Shown: piece by piece, positions 43,174 to 53,660 of the stretch
How the letters are laid out: each line of letters opens with the position of its first letter
Position numbering within the stretch: the first letter of the stretch is position 1
DNA from: Veillonella magna DSM 19857
Lineage (GTDB): Bacteria > Bacillota > Negativicutes > Veillonellales > Veillonellaceae
DNA: 64,000 nt
Direction of reading: 5' to 3'
Assembly (NCBI RefSeq): GCF_000428745.1
Contig: NZ_AUAN01000007.1
Coordinates: 48,514-112,513 of the forward strand
Notes under the pieces: model-generated
Databases searched by the model: none
Told to the model about the DNA's origin: nothing
What the model saw: only the letters and a program-made list of their open reading frames with translations
Position numbers and translations under genes: made by a program

Positions 43174-45663
43174 TCACTCATCCCCCAACAACTGTTTTAC
43201 CAACTGCACTGCCGTCACTCCATCCTTGGCATATGCGTCGGCACCGGCCGTATCCGCATATTCCTGTGTCAGCACCGCACCCCCTACTACAACCTTAGCA
43301 GGTACGTTTGCTTTTCGCACTGCCTCGATAGTCTCATCGATCATTGGCATGGTTGTAGTCATTAATGAACAAATACCGATAATCGGCGCTTTATATTCTT
43401 TCGCGGCATTTACAATCGCATCCGGTGATACGTCTTTTCCTAAGTCCACCACACGATACCCATTATTCTCCAATAAAGCCGCTACAATATTTTTTCCCAA
43501 ATCGTGAATATCACCTTTTACCGTAGCTACAATGACCGTATCTCGTGCCATTCGCGTATCTTCCGGCAATACTTGTTTTATTGTTTGAAATGCACCTTGC
43601 ATTGCTTCTGCCGCCAACATAACTTGCGGCAAAAATACCTTACCGGCACCGAATTTTTCGCCTACACGATTCATCGCCTCCGATAATCCTTGCTTTGTAA
43701 TCACCAAGGGATCTATTTTCTTTGTCAAAGCCTGCGTTACCAATTCAATGACATACTCTTTTTCGCCTCGTTCTACAGCACCGCAAATAGCTTCCAGCAT
43801 AACTTCCGGTGTCGCTTCCGTTATGTCCGTAAGTAACCTTTCTTTTTGATTAACAGTCTGTCCAACTGTTATAGTATTAGCCCTCGTTGTACTGGAATCT
43901 TTTTTCCCGCTTCCGCCGATAACATCTTCCGCTTCCTGACCGTACAGGCGGATAAACTCTGCCGCTGCTGTATCAAATCCCAATAAAGTACGACCTGCTA
44001 CAAATGCCTTTTTTACCGTTTTATTCAAAGGATTTAAAATTGGTGCCGTCAAGCCTGCGGACAATGCCATCGTTAAAAATTGTGCATTTAAATAGGGCCG
44101 TTGCGGCAAACCAAATGAAATATTCGACAAGCCCATCACCGTTGGAAAGCCAAAAATTTCTTTATATAATCGCAGTGTCTGCAGCGTTTCCTTAGCACTG
44201 TCCGGACCGCTGGCCAAAGTCAATACCAACGGATCCAATAATAAATCCTGCGGACGCAAACCATACCGATACGCTTCCAAAGTAATTTCTTTAATCAATT
44301 CTATCCGAGCTTCCGCCGTTGCCGGTAAATCACCTTTTCCCAACGGTAAGCATAAAAGAGCTGCTCCATATCGTTTAGCCAACGGCAATACTGCTGCGAG
44401 TTGTTCCGGTTCCGCATTTACCGAATTGATCAGCGGTCGTCCCGGATACGCTTTTAAGCCGGCTTCTAATGCCTTGGCATCAAGAGTATCAATAGATAAT
44501 GGCACATCGACGAGCATGGTCAATTCGCTAACGGCATGCCGCATCGCTTCGGCTTGATCAATACCGGGTACGCCCATGTTTACATCCAACACATGTGCAC
44601 CGGCCGCGACTTGCGCCAATGCATCGCGCTTTACCATTGCAAAATTTCCGTCTTTAATTTCCTTAGCCAATACCTTACGTCCCGTAGGATTAATGCGTTC
44701 ACCAATAATAATAGGTGCTTCCTTGTGACCTACACGAACAACCTGAGTACGACTGGTAAATGCCGTAAACGGTTCCACCGCTGTTCTACTAGACGGCCCA
44801 TGGGCTATCGCCGCCTCGGCAATAGCGCGAATATGATTCGGCGTGCTACCGCAACAAGCCCCGATATACGATGCGCCTGCGTCAATTAAATCCCCTACAT
44901 AAGATGCCATATCTTCCGGCGATAAAGGGAAGATTGTTTTCTTATTTACCAATACCGGCATCCCCGCATTAGGCTGTACGCTAAGAGGCAGATTGGTTAC
45001 CGTTGCCATTTTCTGCAACAAAGGAATTAATTGCTCCGGTCCGAGAGAACAATTAATCCCCACTACATCAGCCCCCATCGCTTCCATTAAAATGGCCGCT
45101 GCTTCCGGTGTAGTACCGGTAATCGTTCTCCCGTCTTCACTAAAGGAGAATTGGCAAATAATTTTTACCCTGTCATCGGCACCAGCTGACGCTCTCGCAT
45201 CGCGCGCTGCTAATAAGGCAGCGCGCATTTCTTGAATATCTATAATAGTTTCTATAAGAATATAATCCACACCGGCTTCAATTAAGGCATCCGCCTGTTC
45301 ACGGTAGGTTTCATAAATATCATCAAATGTCATTTGCCCTAACGGAGCAATAAACGTTCCTGTCGGTCCCATAGAACCGGCTACCTGCGCCGTCGGCTTT
45401 ATATCAGCGATGGCCCGCTTTGCTGCTGCCACGGCGGCATGATTAATTTCCTTAACTCGATGTGCCAAACCATAATCGGCCAGCTTTAATCGACAAGCAC
45501 CGAATGTATTTGTCGTCACAATATCACTGCCGCTTGCCAAATATTCACTGTGGATAGCTTCTACAATTTCCGGTCTATACACACTCATTAATTCCGGACA
45601 GGCCCCCTCTTTCAGTCCTGCCTGTTGTAACATGGTACCCATAGCACCGTCAAAAATAAACAT
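43174..45663 (-). CDS. metH: cobalamin-dependent methionine synthase without activation domain
   Basis: 829 residues. The homocysteine domain (about 1-290) has zinc ligands GINCSLGP and GACCGSTP. The pterin domain (about 310-570) has IIGERINPTGRKVLAKEI. The B12 cap and Rossmann domains (about 620-829) have DIHDLGKNIVAALLENNGY, with the base-off His, and SLMTTTMP. E. coli MetH (about 1,227 residues) ends with a SAM-binding activation domain; here that part is encoded by the separate gene at 45813. The start follows GAGG. Cobalamin alkylation would involve the cobA pathway. Confidence 0.96.
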   Translation of the reverse strand: MFIFDGAMGTMLQQAGLKEGACPELMSVYRPEIVEAIHSEYLASGSDIVTTNTFGACRLKLADYGLAHRVKEINHAAVAAAKRAIADIKPTAQVAGSMGPTGTFIAPLGQMTFDDIYETYREQADALIEAGVDYILIETIIDIQEMRAALLAARDARASAGADDRVKIICQFSFSEDGRTITGTTPEAAAILMEAMGADVVGINCSLGPEQLIPLLQKMATVTNLPLSVQPNAGMPVLVNKKTIFPLSPEDMASYVGDLIDAGASYIGACCGSTPNHIRAIAEAAIAHGPSSRTAVEPFTAFTSRTQVVRVGHKEAPIIIGERINPTGRKVLAKEIKDGNFAMVKRDALAQVAAGAHVLDVNMGVPGIDQAEAMRHAVSELTMLVDVPLSIDTLDAKALEAGLKAYPGRPLINSVNAEPEQLAAVLPLAKRYGAALLCLPLGKGDLPATAEARIELIKEITLEAYRYGLRPQDLLLDPLVLTLASGPDSAKETLQTLRLYKEIFGFPTVMGLSNISFGLPQRPYLNAQFLTMALSAGLTAPILNPLNKTVKKAFVAGRTLLGFDTAAAEFIRLYGQEAEDVIGGSGKKDSSTTRANTITVGQTVNQKERLLTDITEATPEVMLEAICGAVERGEKEYVIELVTQALTKKIDPLVITKQGLSEAMNRVGEKFGAGKVFLPQVMLAAEAMQGAFQTIKQVLPEDTRMARDTVIVATVKGDIHDLGKNIVAALLENNGYRVVDLGKDVSPDAIVNAAKEYKAPIIGICSLMTTTMPMIDETIEAVRKANVPAKVVVGGAVLTQEYADTAGADAYAKDGVTAVQLVKQLLGDE

Positions 45664-45812
45664 TGCTTACCTCTTTTCTATATTCACATGTGAATACTTT
45701 CTTATTACCGGTTATTCACACTATACCTACACCGCGTTACCAAAACAATACACGCGCCTATCATCAAGTCCTCATCAATACTGCACCATATACACTATTT
45801 CAATATATTTCA

Positions 45813-46481
45813 TTACGGTTTCTTCCGCGACGGACAATCCCGTTGACCACATGAAGTGCATCCTCGTTTTGTTTGTAATGTAGCACCGCCGGGCATATAA
45901 CCAATGATAGCTGTCACTGATTTACGGGGAAACAACATGCACGTATCGGTAACGGTAAGACCGATTTCTTCCGCTCCGATAATCGCAGCTAACGCCGGTT
46001 GTACATCCAGTGGCCAATTTCCATATCCGGGGCTAAACCGCCATGTTGTCGTATAGCCACCGGCAGTCGCCGCTTTTACAATCAAATCATTAATTTGATC
46101 TGCCACCTGCTCTACAGCAGTCGTCGCCGCCGCATCAACCAAAAGACCTACCGTATAATTACCTTCTTTAAATAGTGCTGCACTGCGCCGCTCCACACCT
46201 TCTCCAATGGTCACCCCCATCACGGCAACTCGTACTGACGAAGCCAAATGCTTACGAATGCTGCTGCCCTCAACTATGAGCGGCGGATCCGATTGAATGG
46301 TACCGGTAGCCGCATCATATGCATACTCACGATATATCCCGCGCGGTACTGCCTCCAGCTGTACTTCCAAACAAGCCTCCTTCACATACTGTTCGGGAAA
46401 ATCCTCGGCTCGTTGTAAGCCGGCATACCGTCGTACTTCTTTTTCATCTATCACCGGTAAGCGTCCATTAAAAATTGCCAT
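45813..46481 (-). CDS. standalone MetH activation (SAM-binding) protein
   Basis: 222 residues. It matches the C-terminal reactivation domain of MetH, which remethylates oxidised cobalamin using SAM and an electron donor: RFSPGYGNWPLDVQPAL with the family RxxPGY motif, and DTCMLFPRKSVTAIIGY. A Cys-rich tail (RGCTSCGQRDCP) may hold a metal or cluster. It is first in the operon before metH and metF, behind a SAM-I riboswitch. Confidence 0.9.
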   Translation of the reverse strand: MAIFNGRLPVIDEKEVRRYAGLQRAEDFPEQYVKEACLEVQLEAVPRGIYREYAYDAATGTIQSDPPLIVEGSSIRKHLASSVRVAVMGVTIGEGVERRSAALFKEGNYTVGLLVDAAATTAVEQVADQINDLIVKAATAGGYTTTWRFSPGYGNWPLDVQPALAAIIGAEEIGLTVTDTCMLFPRKSVTAIIGYMPGGATLQTKRGCTSCGQRDCPSRKKP

Positions 46482-46635
46482 ACCTACTCCTCTATTCCCA
46501 AGCTCTCTTCTTTACCAAATTCTTATTTCGATTACACCTAACACATTTATTTCGCTCATACCTATCACAGTTACTTTGCCAACACATACACATTGCCATT
46601 AACCGCCACTACGCTTAACTACCTATTGTTGACAA

Positions 46636-46667
46636 AATAAAAGCCCCTATCCACACAGATAGGGGCT
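46636..46667 (-). terminator. SAM-I riboswitch expression-platform terminator
   Basis: A stem AGCCCCTATC/GATAGGGGCT followed on the minus strand by TTTTATTTTG. It lies 6 bases after the aptamer, so SAM binding can favour it over an antiterminator. Confidence 0.9.
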
Positions 46668-46672
46668 GATTC

Positions 46673-46763
46673 CTTATCTGTCAGTAAGACTGTTGGATGT
46701 AGCACCGTGCCTTGCCGGTTGCCGGACGTCATTGGGCCAATTCCCTCGGTCTCTCTTGATAAG
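46673..46763 (-). ncRNA. SAM-I (S-box) riboswitch aptamer
   Basis: The minus-strand sequence begins CTTATCAAGAGAGACCGAGG. It contains the conserved GGCCCAATGA, CCGGCAACC, CAAGGCACGGTGCTA and a P4-like hairpin CAGTCTTACTG, then closes P1 with GATAAG. It turns off the methionine operon (activation protein, metH, metF) when SAM is high. Confidence 0.97.
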
Positions 46764-46803
46764 GTCATATGAAATTTACAGTCGATGTATATCGTTAGCA
46801 ATA

Positions 46804-46832
46804 AGGATACCTTGAATGATGAAGAATGTCAA
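46804..46832 (-). promoter_or_regulatory. promoter of methionine operon
   Basis: TTGACA (46827-46832) and TATCCT (46804-46809) with 17-base spacing on the minus strand, about 35 bases before the aptamer. Confidence 0.8.
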
Positions 46833-46844
46833 GAAATTTATTTC

Positions 46845-47024
46845 AAAAAAAACGGAGCCGCACTTAGGGAGGATGCGGCTCCGCGTGTTCGTACAACAAT
46901 TGTACTCACGATTAGGTATAGGTATTTAGAGGTTTTAACAGGTAGCCATCTCCATCACTCCGGGATAAAGAGTAACGAGATGTTGAGATTTAAGTTTGTA
47001 ACTCATTCTCACTTCCCTGTTGTG
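46845..47024 (-). ncRNA. unidentified structured small RNA, about 180 nt
   Basis: A complete transcription unit: a near-consensus promoter, no plausible ORF and a strong terminator (CGGAGCCGCA stem, loop TCCTCCCTAAG-like, then eight T). Internal pairings: AACAGG with CCTGTT closing a domain; ATCTCGTTACTC with GAGTGATGGAGAT; CGTG-A-GTACAA with TTGTAC-GAA-CACG. It does not match SAM-I, T-box, TPP, FMN, cobalamin, lysine, 5S, SRP or RNase P RNA by eye. 6S RNA is not excluded. Confidence 0.65.
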
Positions 47025-47029
47025 GTTAC

Positions 47030-47058
47030 ATTATAACACCCATATCGAAGGATTTCAA
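47030..47058 (-). promoter_or_regulatory. promoter of the small RNA
   Basis: TTGAAA (47053-47058), 17-base spacer, TATAAT (47030-47035) on the minus strand. Predicted RNA start is near 47023. Confidence 0.85.
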
Positions 47059-47153
47059 TACCCAAATGCAAAAAATATTTAAATTTTTCGATTTAATCAG
47101 TCATCTTTCGAACTTTATGAATCCCATCGCGCTCTTATCAAATGTATTCTCTA

Positions 47154-47738
47154 TTACGTAGTCACTAGGTGCCTTTTATTATATACCAGCACAGACTCCA
47201 TGACGGGGCGAGCTATCTCATACATCATTGCATAGCCTCGCGCATTAGGATGTACATCGCCGGCAAAAATTCCTTTGCCTTGCCGGAGTGCTTCTTTGAG
47301 TGGTCCATAAAAATCAACATACGGAAGGTCTTGCTCTCGACAATATGCTTCCAGCTTAGTCGCATAGTCAGCCATAACTTCCTCTTCATCATCGAGTCCA
47401 CCTTCTATCGGTAAGGGCAAGCCAACAATAATCGATATCCGCTTCTTCGTATCGGTTTGTATCATTTCAATCAATGATTGTAGTTTTCGCAAACAATCAT
47501 CAGCAGTTCGTCCTTGTAAAATGTCATTGGTTCCACCCATTACCCATACCGCTCCAAAAGAAGACTGCGTGCGATATCGTTCCCACAAAAGTGTAATCGC
47601 CTGTAGGCTGGCACCATCCACGCCGGCATTATAACAGGTGTGCGGATATAACTTTTTCTCTAGCAATTCTACCCAACCTTGCCCGTACGGCACATCGTAG
47701 CCTCTGGTCAAGCTATCACCTAAAAAAAGTATATGCAT
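47154..47738 (-). CDS. SGNH/GDSL-family hydrolase (TesA-like)
   Basis: 194 residues. The four blocks are present: FLGDSLTRGYDV (block I Ser), GVDGAS (II Gly), MGGTNDILQG (III Asn) and DVHPNARGY (V Asp-His). No signal peptide, so it is cytoplasmic, unlike E. coli TesA. It probably acts as an esterase or lysophospholipase; substrate unknown. Start after AAAGGAGG. Single gene. Confidence 0.9.
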   Translation of the reverse strand: MHILFLGDSLTRGYDVPYGQGWVELLEKKLYPHTCYNAGVDGASLQAITLLWERYRTQSSFGAVWVMGGTNDILQGRTADDCLRKLQSLIEMIQTDTKKRISIIVGLPLPIEGGLDDEEEVMADYATKLEAYCREQDLPYVDFYGPLKEALRQGKGIFAGDVHPNARGYAMMYEIARPVMESVLVYNKRHLVTT

Positions 47739-47904
47739 AGCGTGTTGCCTCCTTTGTCATTACATGCTACATTCAATCGCCTGATACTATCCTATCATCC
47801 GATGGTATTCTACGGCCAACTCGAAAGTACGTTGCGACACCGCCCCTTCATAGATTGACGGCGTATGCTCAGTATGTATTTGTTATAAACAACTGCATAT
47901 CTTG

Positions 47905-48516
47905 TTATATGGAAAGTAGCTCGATTCCTTTCCACAACAAATAGGCACCATACACAACAATAAAAGTACCGCATAACCGATTTACACAGGTCAATACCGT
48001 ACTGTTAATATACGATGCAACACTGCGCACAATAGAGGCTAACCCTACAAACCACACAATGGTAGCCGTAGCAAACCCGCCTACAAAATAATCGGCTTCC
48101 GCCGGCCCTATGGAGGCGCGCACCGCTCCGAGCATCATACTTGTATCCAAGATAGCCTGCGGATTGCACCATGTAACCAAGCCCGCCATAGCGATTACTT
48201 TTGTTAAAGGAATATCTACATCGGCGCCTTCCAATTGTCCTCGCGCGCGGAGTAAAGCCACGCCCATAACAACGACCAGCGCACCTCCGCCCAATAAAAG
48301 AATCAGCTTTGCCCACGGAACCGCGTCTAATAACCAACCGATACCAAAAAACGCCGACAGTGATAAGGAAAGATCAAAGGCGGTAACAATAAGTACTGTT
48401 TGTACAATACGATATATACGCTGCGTTAACGCTGTGTTGATCAAAAAAATATTTTGCATACCGATTGGCGCCATCGATGCTAAGCCTAATAAAAAACCTT
48501 GTATATAATAATACAT
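47905..48516 (-). CDS. LysE/ArgO family amino-acid exporter
   Basis: About 203 residues with six hydrophobic helices. Family signature: GLASMAPIGMQNIFLINTAL near the N terminus, and WCNPQAILDTSMMLG in the middle. These exporters release basic amino acids such as lysine or arginine. The ATG at 48516 has AAGGGG 8 bases upstream; a GTG nine bases earlier is possible. Confidence 0.9.
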   Translation of the reverse strand: MYYYIQGFLLGLASMAPIGMQNIFLINTALTQRIYRIVQTVLIVTAFDLSLSLSAFFGIGWLLDAVPWAKLILLLGGGALVVVMGVALLRARGQLEGADVDIPLTKVIAMAGLVTWCNPQAILDTSMMLGAVRASIGPAEADYFVGGFATATIVWFVGLASIVRSVASYINSTVLTCVNRLCGTFIVVYGAYLLWKGIELLSI

Positions 48517-48641
48517 AGTCCACACCCCTTTCTCCTACAATACCATTCCCCACCCTCTCTGCATTCAAACCGCATACGCATCAATACACGTATGAAAAGT
48601 ACCTAACATTCGTTGCCGTACCATGTATGGTACAATTCCAT

Positions 48642-49337
48642 TTATTTTTTTACCAATGCCGGGTCTGCTACGCCGTTAGCCGCAAAAGCCGCGGCTCTAT
48701 CAATGCACGTACCGCACGTACCGCAAGGTTCGTCGCCGCCTTCGTAACAGCTCCACGTCAATTCATACGGCGTGTGAAGTGTTAGGCCAACACCCACCAG
48801 CTGTGCTTTGTTCATAGATGCAAAGGGAGCTTCCACATGCACCTTGTCATACGTACCCAGCGAGATTGCCTTTGTCATAGCCGCAATAAATGCTTCGCTA
48901 CAATCGGCGTAGGCATTCCCCGCCGCATCATCGGCATGAGCGCCCAAATAAATCGCCACGTCTTCATTTTCGTAAATACTCATGGCCAAACTGGCTACCG
49001 CACTGAGCATCAGCCCATTGCGAAACGGCACATAGGTAGATACCATGCCTTCACCGTTTTCTTCAATCTGCTGCGCATAGCTTTTATGTACAATTTCGTC
49101 CGTAGACGATTGCAACAGTGAACAATTGGAATATTGCAACACTGCCGCTAAATCCAATTCATAATGAGGCACATCATAATAAGCTGCGATACGCTTTGCA
49201 CACCGCAGCTCCTTATCGTGCTTTTGCCCATAATATACAGATACCGTGGATACGTTTTCCCGTCCCCATTTATCGATAGCAACCGATATACAGGTCGTAG
49301 AATCAACGCCTCCACTGGATAATACAACCGCTTTCAT
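48642..49337 (-). CDS. queC: 7-cyano-7-deazaguanine synthase
   Basis: 231 residues. It converts 7-carboxy-7-deazaguanine to preQ0 with ATP and ammonia (queuosine pathway). The PP-loop is SSGGVDSTT near residue 8. The zinc ligands are CYEGGDEPCGTCGTC near 197-211. FRNGLMLSAVASLAM is typical. It lies 19 bp after rsmG, last gene of the origin-cluster run. No preQ1 riboswitch precedes it. Confidence 0.96.
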   Translation of the reverse strand: MKAVVLSSGGVDSTTCISVAIDKWGRENVSTVSVYYGQKHDKELRCAKRIAAYYDVPHYELDLAAVLQYSNCSLLQSSTDEIVHKSYAQQIEENGEGMVSTYVPFRNGLMLSAVASLAMSIYENEDVAIYLGAHADDAAGNAYADCSEAFIAAMTKAISLGTYDKVHVEAPFASMNKAQLVGVGLTLHTPYELTWSCYEGGDEPCGTCGTCIDRAAAFAANGVADPALVKK

Positions 49338-49356
49338 ACCTTCTCCTTTTCACAGC

Positions 49357-50076
49357 TTACCGCAAAGGTCTTTCCTTTATCTCCTTTGGCTTGCGTGGAT
49401 ATTTTTTCGGCGTCATGCCGGTCTTCTTAATATAAATAACAGCGCGCTTATCCGCCAGGGTCGGTAATGTCACCGGACGCACCTCCGCTACAGTGCCGCC
49501 CAATATAGACAGCGCCCGTTCGGCTTCCTTAATTTCCTCTTCATAGGCCGCTCCTTTAAGAGCAATTAAATAGCCGCCTTTTCGCACATAAGGAAGCGCC
49601 CATTCGGCCAACACATTAAGGCGTGCCACGGCCCGACTGGTTACTATATCATACATGTCCCGATGCTCGATACGATGCGCCATATCTTCGGCACGACCAT
49701 GTAACGTCGTCACATTGGATAATCCCAATTCCACTGCTACATCCTCCAAAAAGCGGAGCCGCTTCCGAAGAGAATCAAACAAGGTAATGTGCAACTGGGA
49801 ATCGTAAATCGCTAACGGAATACCCGGAAAGCCGGCACCGGTTCCCAGATCCAGCACCTTACTTTCCGGTACAAATACCACCTTATCGTAGCAGGATAGG
49901 GAATCCACCATGTGCTTTACCGCCACCTCATGCGGTTCGGTGATAGCTGTTAAATTCATATATTGATTCGTTTCAACAAGGCGTTCGTAGTACGTAGTAA
50001 AGGCAACGGCTTGTTCCTCCGTCAGCGTAATACCGAAAGCTTTCATTTGTGCTGTCACATCAGCGGTAAAGTCCAT
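49357..50076 (-). CDS. rsmG: 16S rRNA (guanine-527-N7)-methyltransferase
   Basis: 239 residues. Methylates G527 of 16S rRNA. Rossmann SAM site: VLDLGTGAGFPGIPLAIY near residue 75. Other family parts: YMNLTAITEPHEVAVKHMVD and DIVTSRAVARLNVLAEWALP. A Lys/Arg-rich tail. It follows mnmG in the conserved origin cluster. Confidence 0.96.
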   Translation of the reverse strand: MDFTADVTAQMKAFGITLTEEQAVAFTTYYERLVETNQYMNLTAITEPHEVAVKHMVDSLSCYDKVVFVPESKVLDLGTGAGFPGIPLAIYDSQLHITLFDSLRKRLRFLEDVAVELGLSNVTTLHGRAEDMAHRIEHRDMYDIVTSRAVARLNVLAEWALPYVRKGGYLIALKGAAYEEEIKEAERALSILGGTVAEVRPVTLPTLADKRAVIYIKKTGMTPKKYPRKPKEIKERPLR

Positions 50077-50220
50077 AGTTATCTCCTCACTGCTTCTATC
50101 GTATCATTATCGTCGCCGGTGTTCGGCCATCCTCATCTGTCTGCGGCCTCACGGCCATCCTCTCATATCCTCGTCAAAGATACGCCTAATCCACCGACTG
50201 CCTTATCGTTTCATCGCCGG

Positions 50221-52104
50221 TTACTGCTGCTTGGCTTCATCCCTTCGATATTGCTCCAACTGCACCAGCAATACGGAAATATCCGCCGGCGATACACCTG
50301 AAATACGACTGGCTTGGCCAATGGAATGAGGGCGAATCTGTGCTAACTTCTGTCGCGCTTCCAAGGAAATTCCCTTCATCGCTTCGTAATCCCACTGTGC
50401 GGGAATAATTTTTTCTTCCAGCTTACGAACCTTTTCCACTTGCTCCATTTGTTTTTTAATGTAACCTTCGTAGGTAATGGAAATATCAATTTCCTCTTCT
50501 ACGTCCGGCGCATACCGAGGCAAATTAAACGCATCGGCCACCATTCCGTAGGTAAGCTCGTTGCGCTTCACCAAATCATAAGCTGTCATGCCTGTTTTTA
50601 TCGGTGCTGTTCCCATCGCTTCCAGGCGAGCCTGAATTTCCTTCGTCGGGTTGACCTGCGTTGCTTTAAGGCGTGCCGTTCCTTCTTCAATACATGCCTT
50701 CTTAGCCAAGAATCGCTGGTAGCGCTCTTCTGTAACAAGACCTATGGCATAGCCTTTTTCGGTAAGACGCATATCCGCATTATCTTGACGAAGAAGCAGA
50801 CGGTATTCACTGCGACTGGTCATCATGCGATACGGCTCACGAGTTCCTTTCGTAACGAGATCATCAATGAGTACGCCGATGTACGCTTCCGACCGCGACA
50901 AAATAAAAGGCGCCTTGCCTTCGAGGAACAACGCTGCATTAATACCGGCCATAAGTCCTTGCGCGGCTGCCTCTTCATACCCGGACGTACCGTTAGCCTG
51001 ACCGGCGGAGTACAGTCCTTCGATATGTTTTACCTTCAATGCCGGCGTTAACTGTAACGGATTTAAGCAATCATATTCAATGGCATAGGCAGGGCGCATA
51101 ATTTCTACATTTTCAAGCCCCGGAATCGTGCGCAAAAAATCATACTGCACATCAATAGGCAAGCTGGTACTCATGCCCTGCACATACATTTCATTGGTTT
51201 CGTTGCCTTCCGGCTCCACAAATAATTGGTGCCGTGATTTATCACTGAAGCGGACTACCTTGTCTTCGATAGACGGGCAATACCGCGGCCCCGTCCCTTC
51301 GATGGCACCGGTATACATAGGAGCGCGGAATAAATTGTTGCGAATAATTTCATGGGTCTTCGCATTTGTATAGGTCAACCAACATACCTGTTCGTTGCGA
51401 TCCACCCACTCGGACATAAACGAAAAAGAGCGATGCATGCTATCGCCGGGCTGTTCCGTCATATTCTCCATAGATAAGGTTCGCTTATCTACGCGCGCCG
51501 GTGTCCCCGTCTTGAAACGCATTAATTCTAAGCCGTGCTTGCGCAACGAATCAGACAATACTTCCGCCGTACGCTGACCGTTCGGTCCGCCGGTATACGA
51601 TAAATCGCCGGTAATAATTTTGCCCTTCAAATACGTACCGGTACACAAAATAACTGCCTTTGCCGTATATACTTCGCCCAATTCGCTGACGATGCCCGTT
51701 ACCTTACCGTCTTCAACGAGAAGCTCGTTTACCATAATTTGTTTAATATTTAAATTCTCTGTATTCTCCAAGGTGTGCTTCATCAAGCGCTGATACGCAC
51801 CCTTATCGGACTGTGCGCGCAACGCATGCACCGCCGGTCCCTTACCGGTATTGAGCATGCGCATCTGTATGGCCGTCGCATCGGCATTAATCGCCATTTG
51901 CCCGCCCAGCGCATCCAATTCATATACCAGATGACTTTTGCCCGGTCCCCCTACGGCAGGGTTACACGGCATAAGTGCAATATTATCTAAATTCAGTGTC
52001 GCCATCAACGTACGATGTCCCATACGCGCCGTGGCCAACGCTGCTTCACAGCCTGCATGACCACCGCCGATAACAATCACTTCATAATTGTCTACGTTAT
52101 ACAT
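50221..52104 (-). CDS. mnmG: tRNA uridine-34 modification protein MnmG
   Basis: 627 residues. FAD-binding partner of MnmE; installs the (carboxymethyl)aminomethyl group on U34 of certain tRNAs. The dinucleotide fold is [20 protein letters not shown] at the N terminus. Conserved parts: [24 protein letters not shown] region, [12 protein letters not shown], the catalytic-Cys regions and [21 protein letters not shown]-terminal helices bind MnmE. Start after AGGAGAG, 8 bp after mnmE. Confidence 0.97.
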   Translation of the reverse strand: MYNVDNYEVIVIGGGHAGCEAALATARMGHRTLMATLNLDNIALMPCNPAVGGPGKSHLVYELDALGGQMAINADATAIQMRMLNTGKGPAVHALRAQSDKGAYQRLMKHTLENTENLNIKQIMVNELLVEDGKVTGIVSELGEVYTAKAVILCTGTYLKGKIITGDLSYTGGPNGQRTAEVLSDSLRKHGLELMRFKTGTPARVDKRTLSMENMTEQPGDSMHRSFSFMSEWVDRNEQVCWLTYTNAKTHEIIRNNLFRAPMYTGAIEGTGPRYCPSIEDKVVRFSDKSRHQLFVEPEGNETNEMYVQGMSTSLPIDVQYDFLRTIPGLENVEIMRPAYAIEYDCLNPLQLTPALKVKHIEGLYSAGQANGTSGYEEAAAQGLMAGINAALFLEGKAPFILSRSEAYIGVLIDDLVTKGTREPYRMMTSRSEYRLLLRQDNADMRLTEKGYAIGLVTEERYQRFLAKKACIEEGTARLKATQVNPTKEIQARLEAMGTAPIKTGMTAYDLVKRNELTYGMVADAFNLPRYAPDVEEEIDISITYEGYIKKQMEQVEKVRKLEEKIIPAQWDYEAMKGISLEARQKLAQIRPHSIGQASRISGVSPADISVLLVQLEQYRRDEAKQQ

Positions 52105-52112
52105 ACTCTCTC

Positions 52113-53498
52113 CTATTTGCCTAAACAGAAGCGTGAAAACAGCTCATCCACCATGGACTCACGCAAGCTGTCTCCGGTAATATCGCCCAAAGTTTCCCAG
52201 GCACTGCGCATATCAGTGACAATAAAATCCACCGATAGACCCGCTTCCAAATTCTCCTTCGCTTGCGTTAATAACGCCAGCGCTGTTTCCATTAAATTAA
52301 TATGACGAATGTTGCTGAGCATAGCACCGCGATCCCCTTGGACCTCGCCACCGTATACCAGATCTTTAACTACATGACCCAGCACATCCAATCCTTCACC
52401 ATTAGCGGCGCTGATAGCTGCTACCGCTGCAAAAGGACCATACGGCGCAATATCCTCCGCCGTTATTGCCATAGCTATGTCGGCTTTATTAATAAACACC
52501 ACCGCTGTACGGCCTTTCAATGTTTCCAAAATATCTTTTTCTTCTTCGCTAAGCGCAGTGGAGCCATCGATGACACAAACAACAATATCCGCCGCCGATA
52601 CATATTCTTTCGCTCGCTCTACGCCTAACTTTTCCACGATGTCTTCCGTATCGCGAATCCCTGCCGTATCAATAAGCCGCAGAGAAATACCTTCGATTGT
52701 CATACCTTCTTCGATGGTATCGCGAGTGGTGCCGGGAATATCCGTCACGATAGCCCGATTCTCCCGAAGCAACGCATTCATCAAGCTTGATTTACCCGCA
52801 TTCGGTCGTCCTACGATCGCCGTTGTAATTCCTTCCCGCACCATGCGTCCGGATTTAGCCGTAGCTAAAAGGTGCTGCATATCCGCCATAATCGGCGTTA
52901 ACGAAGCGGCTACCTCTGCCGTTGTTACCTCTTCGATATCCTCTTCCGGATAATCTATGGTCACTTCCAAGCGGGCCACCATAGTAAGCAGCTCCTCTCG
53001 TAAACGGCGAATCCACGTAGCCAGTGTGCCGTCTAATTGCTCAACCGCCACACCTAACGCTGCTTCGCCGTTGGCCTCGATAATATCGATAACCGCCTCT
53101 GCCTGCGTCAAGTCAATGCGCCCGTTCAAAAAAGCCCGTTTCGTAAATTCTCCGGGCTCCGCCAATCGTGCTCCGCTACTTAGCACTAACCGCAACAGCT
53201 CACGCACTACCACCGGCCCGCCGTGACATTGAATTTCGATAACATCCTCCGCCGTATACGAATGTGGACCCTTCATAAGGAGTAACAACACTTCATCCAC
53301 AGTGCGTCCCGTCTTCGGATCCACGATACGGCCATACTGAATACTGCGATTCGGTCGCTCCGTAAGCGGCACCGCTGATTTACCGGCAAACAGAGTATCC
53401 ACCAATGGAAACGCCTTCGCGCCACTAACGCGAATAATGCCTACGCCGCCCACACCCGGTGCCGTTGCAATGGCGGCAATCGTATCCTCCGTAAACAT
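52113..53498 (-). CDS. mnmE: tRNA modification GTPase MnmE
   Basis: 461 residues from an ATG after GTGAGGTG. The N-terminal folate-binding domain begins [20 protein letters not shown]. The G domain has [41 protein letters not shown] and NKAD. It ends in CLGK, the C-[IL]-GK motif with the conserved Cys. Works with MnmG; the two genes are 8 bp apart. Confidence 0.97.
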   Translation of the reverse strand: MFTEDTIAAIATAPGVGGVGIIRVSGAKAFPLVDTLFAGKSAVPLTERPNRSIQYGRIVDPKTGRTVDEVLLLLMKGPHSYTAEDVIEIQCHGGPVVVRELLRLVLSSGARLAEPGEFTKRAFLNGRIDLTQAEAVIDIIEANGEAALGVAVEQLDGTLATWIRRLREELLTMVARLEVTIDYPEEDIEEVTTAEVAASLTPIMADMQHLLATAKSGRMVREGITTAIVGRPNAGKSSLMNALLRENRAIVTDIPGTTRDTIEEGMTIEGISLRLIDTAGIRDTEDIVEKLGVERAKEYVSAADIVVCVIDGSTALSEEEKDILETLKGRTAVVFINKADIAMAITAEDIAPYGPFAAVAAISAANGEGLDVLGHVVKDLVYGGEVQGDRGAMLSNIRHINLMETALALLTQAKENLEAGLSVDFIVTDMRSAWETLGDITGDSLRESMVDELFSRFCLGK

Positions 53499-53582
53499 AA
53501 TACACCTCACTATCCGCTCATGGGCGGATTCCATCCATACAGCACCGTAGCCATCGCTGCAGTACCGACGGACACATTATAT

Positions 53583-53620
53583 CAAAAAACGCAAAGAGAA
53601 CCCGAGACAAGCTCGGGTTC
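53583..53620 (-). terminator. hairpin between jag and mnmE
   Basis: A stem GAACCCGAG/CTCGGGTTC with T-rich minus-strand tail (TTTGCGTTTTTTG). It may end or attenuate the rpmH-jag transcript; mnmE would then need its own promoter. Confidence 0.75.
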
Positions 53621-53660
53621 CGTTGTACAGTCATTATAATCGCTGCTATGATCGCCGCGC

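Noticed and set aside
46845..47024. Small RNA as 5S rRNA, SRP RNA or T-box leader
   Set aside because: No 5S arm motifs, no SRP GGAAG-type apical loop and no T-box GGTGG-type sequence; the RNA also ends before the next promoter.
52477..52953. 158-codon plus-strand ORF antisense to mnmE
   Set aside because: Shadow of the conserved G domain of mnmE.
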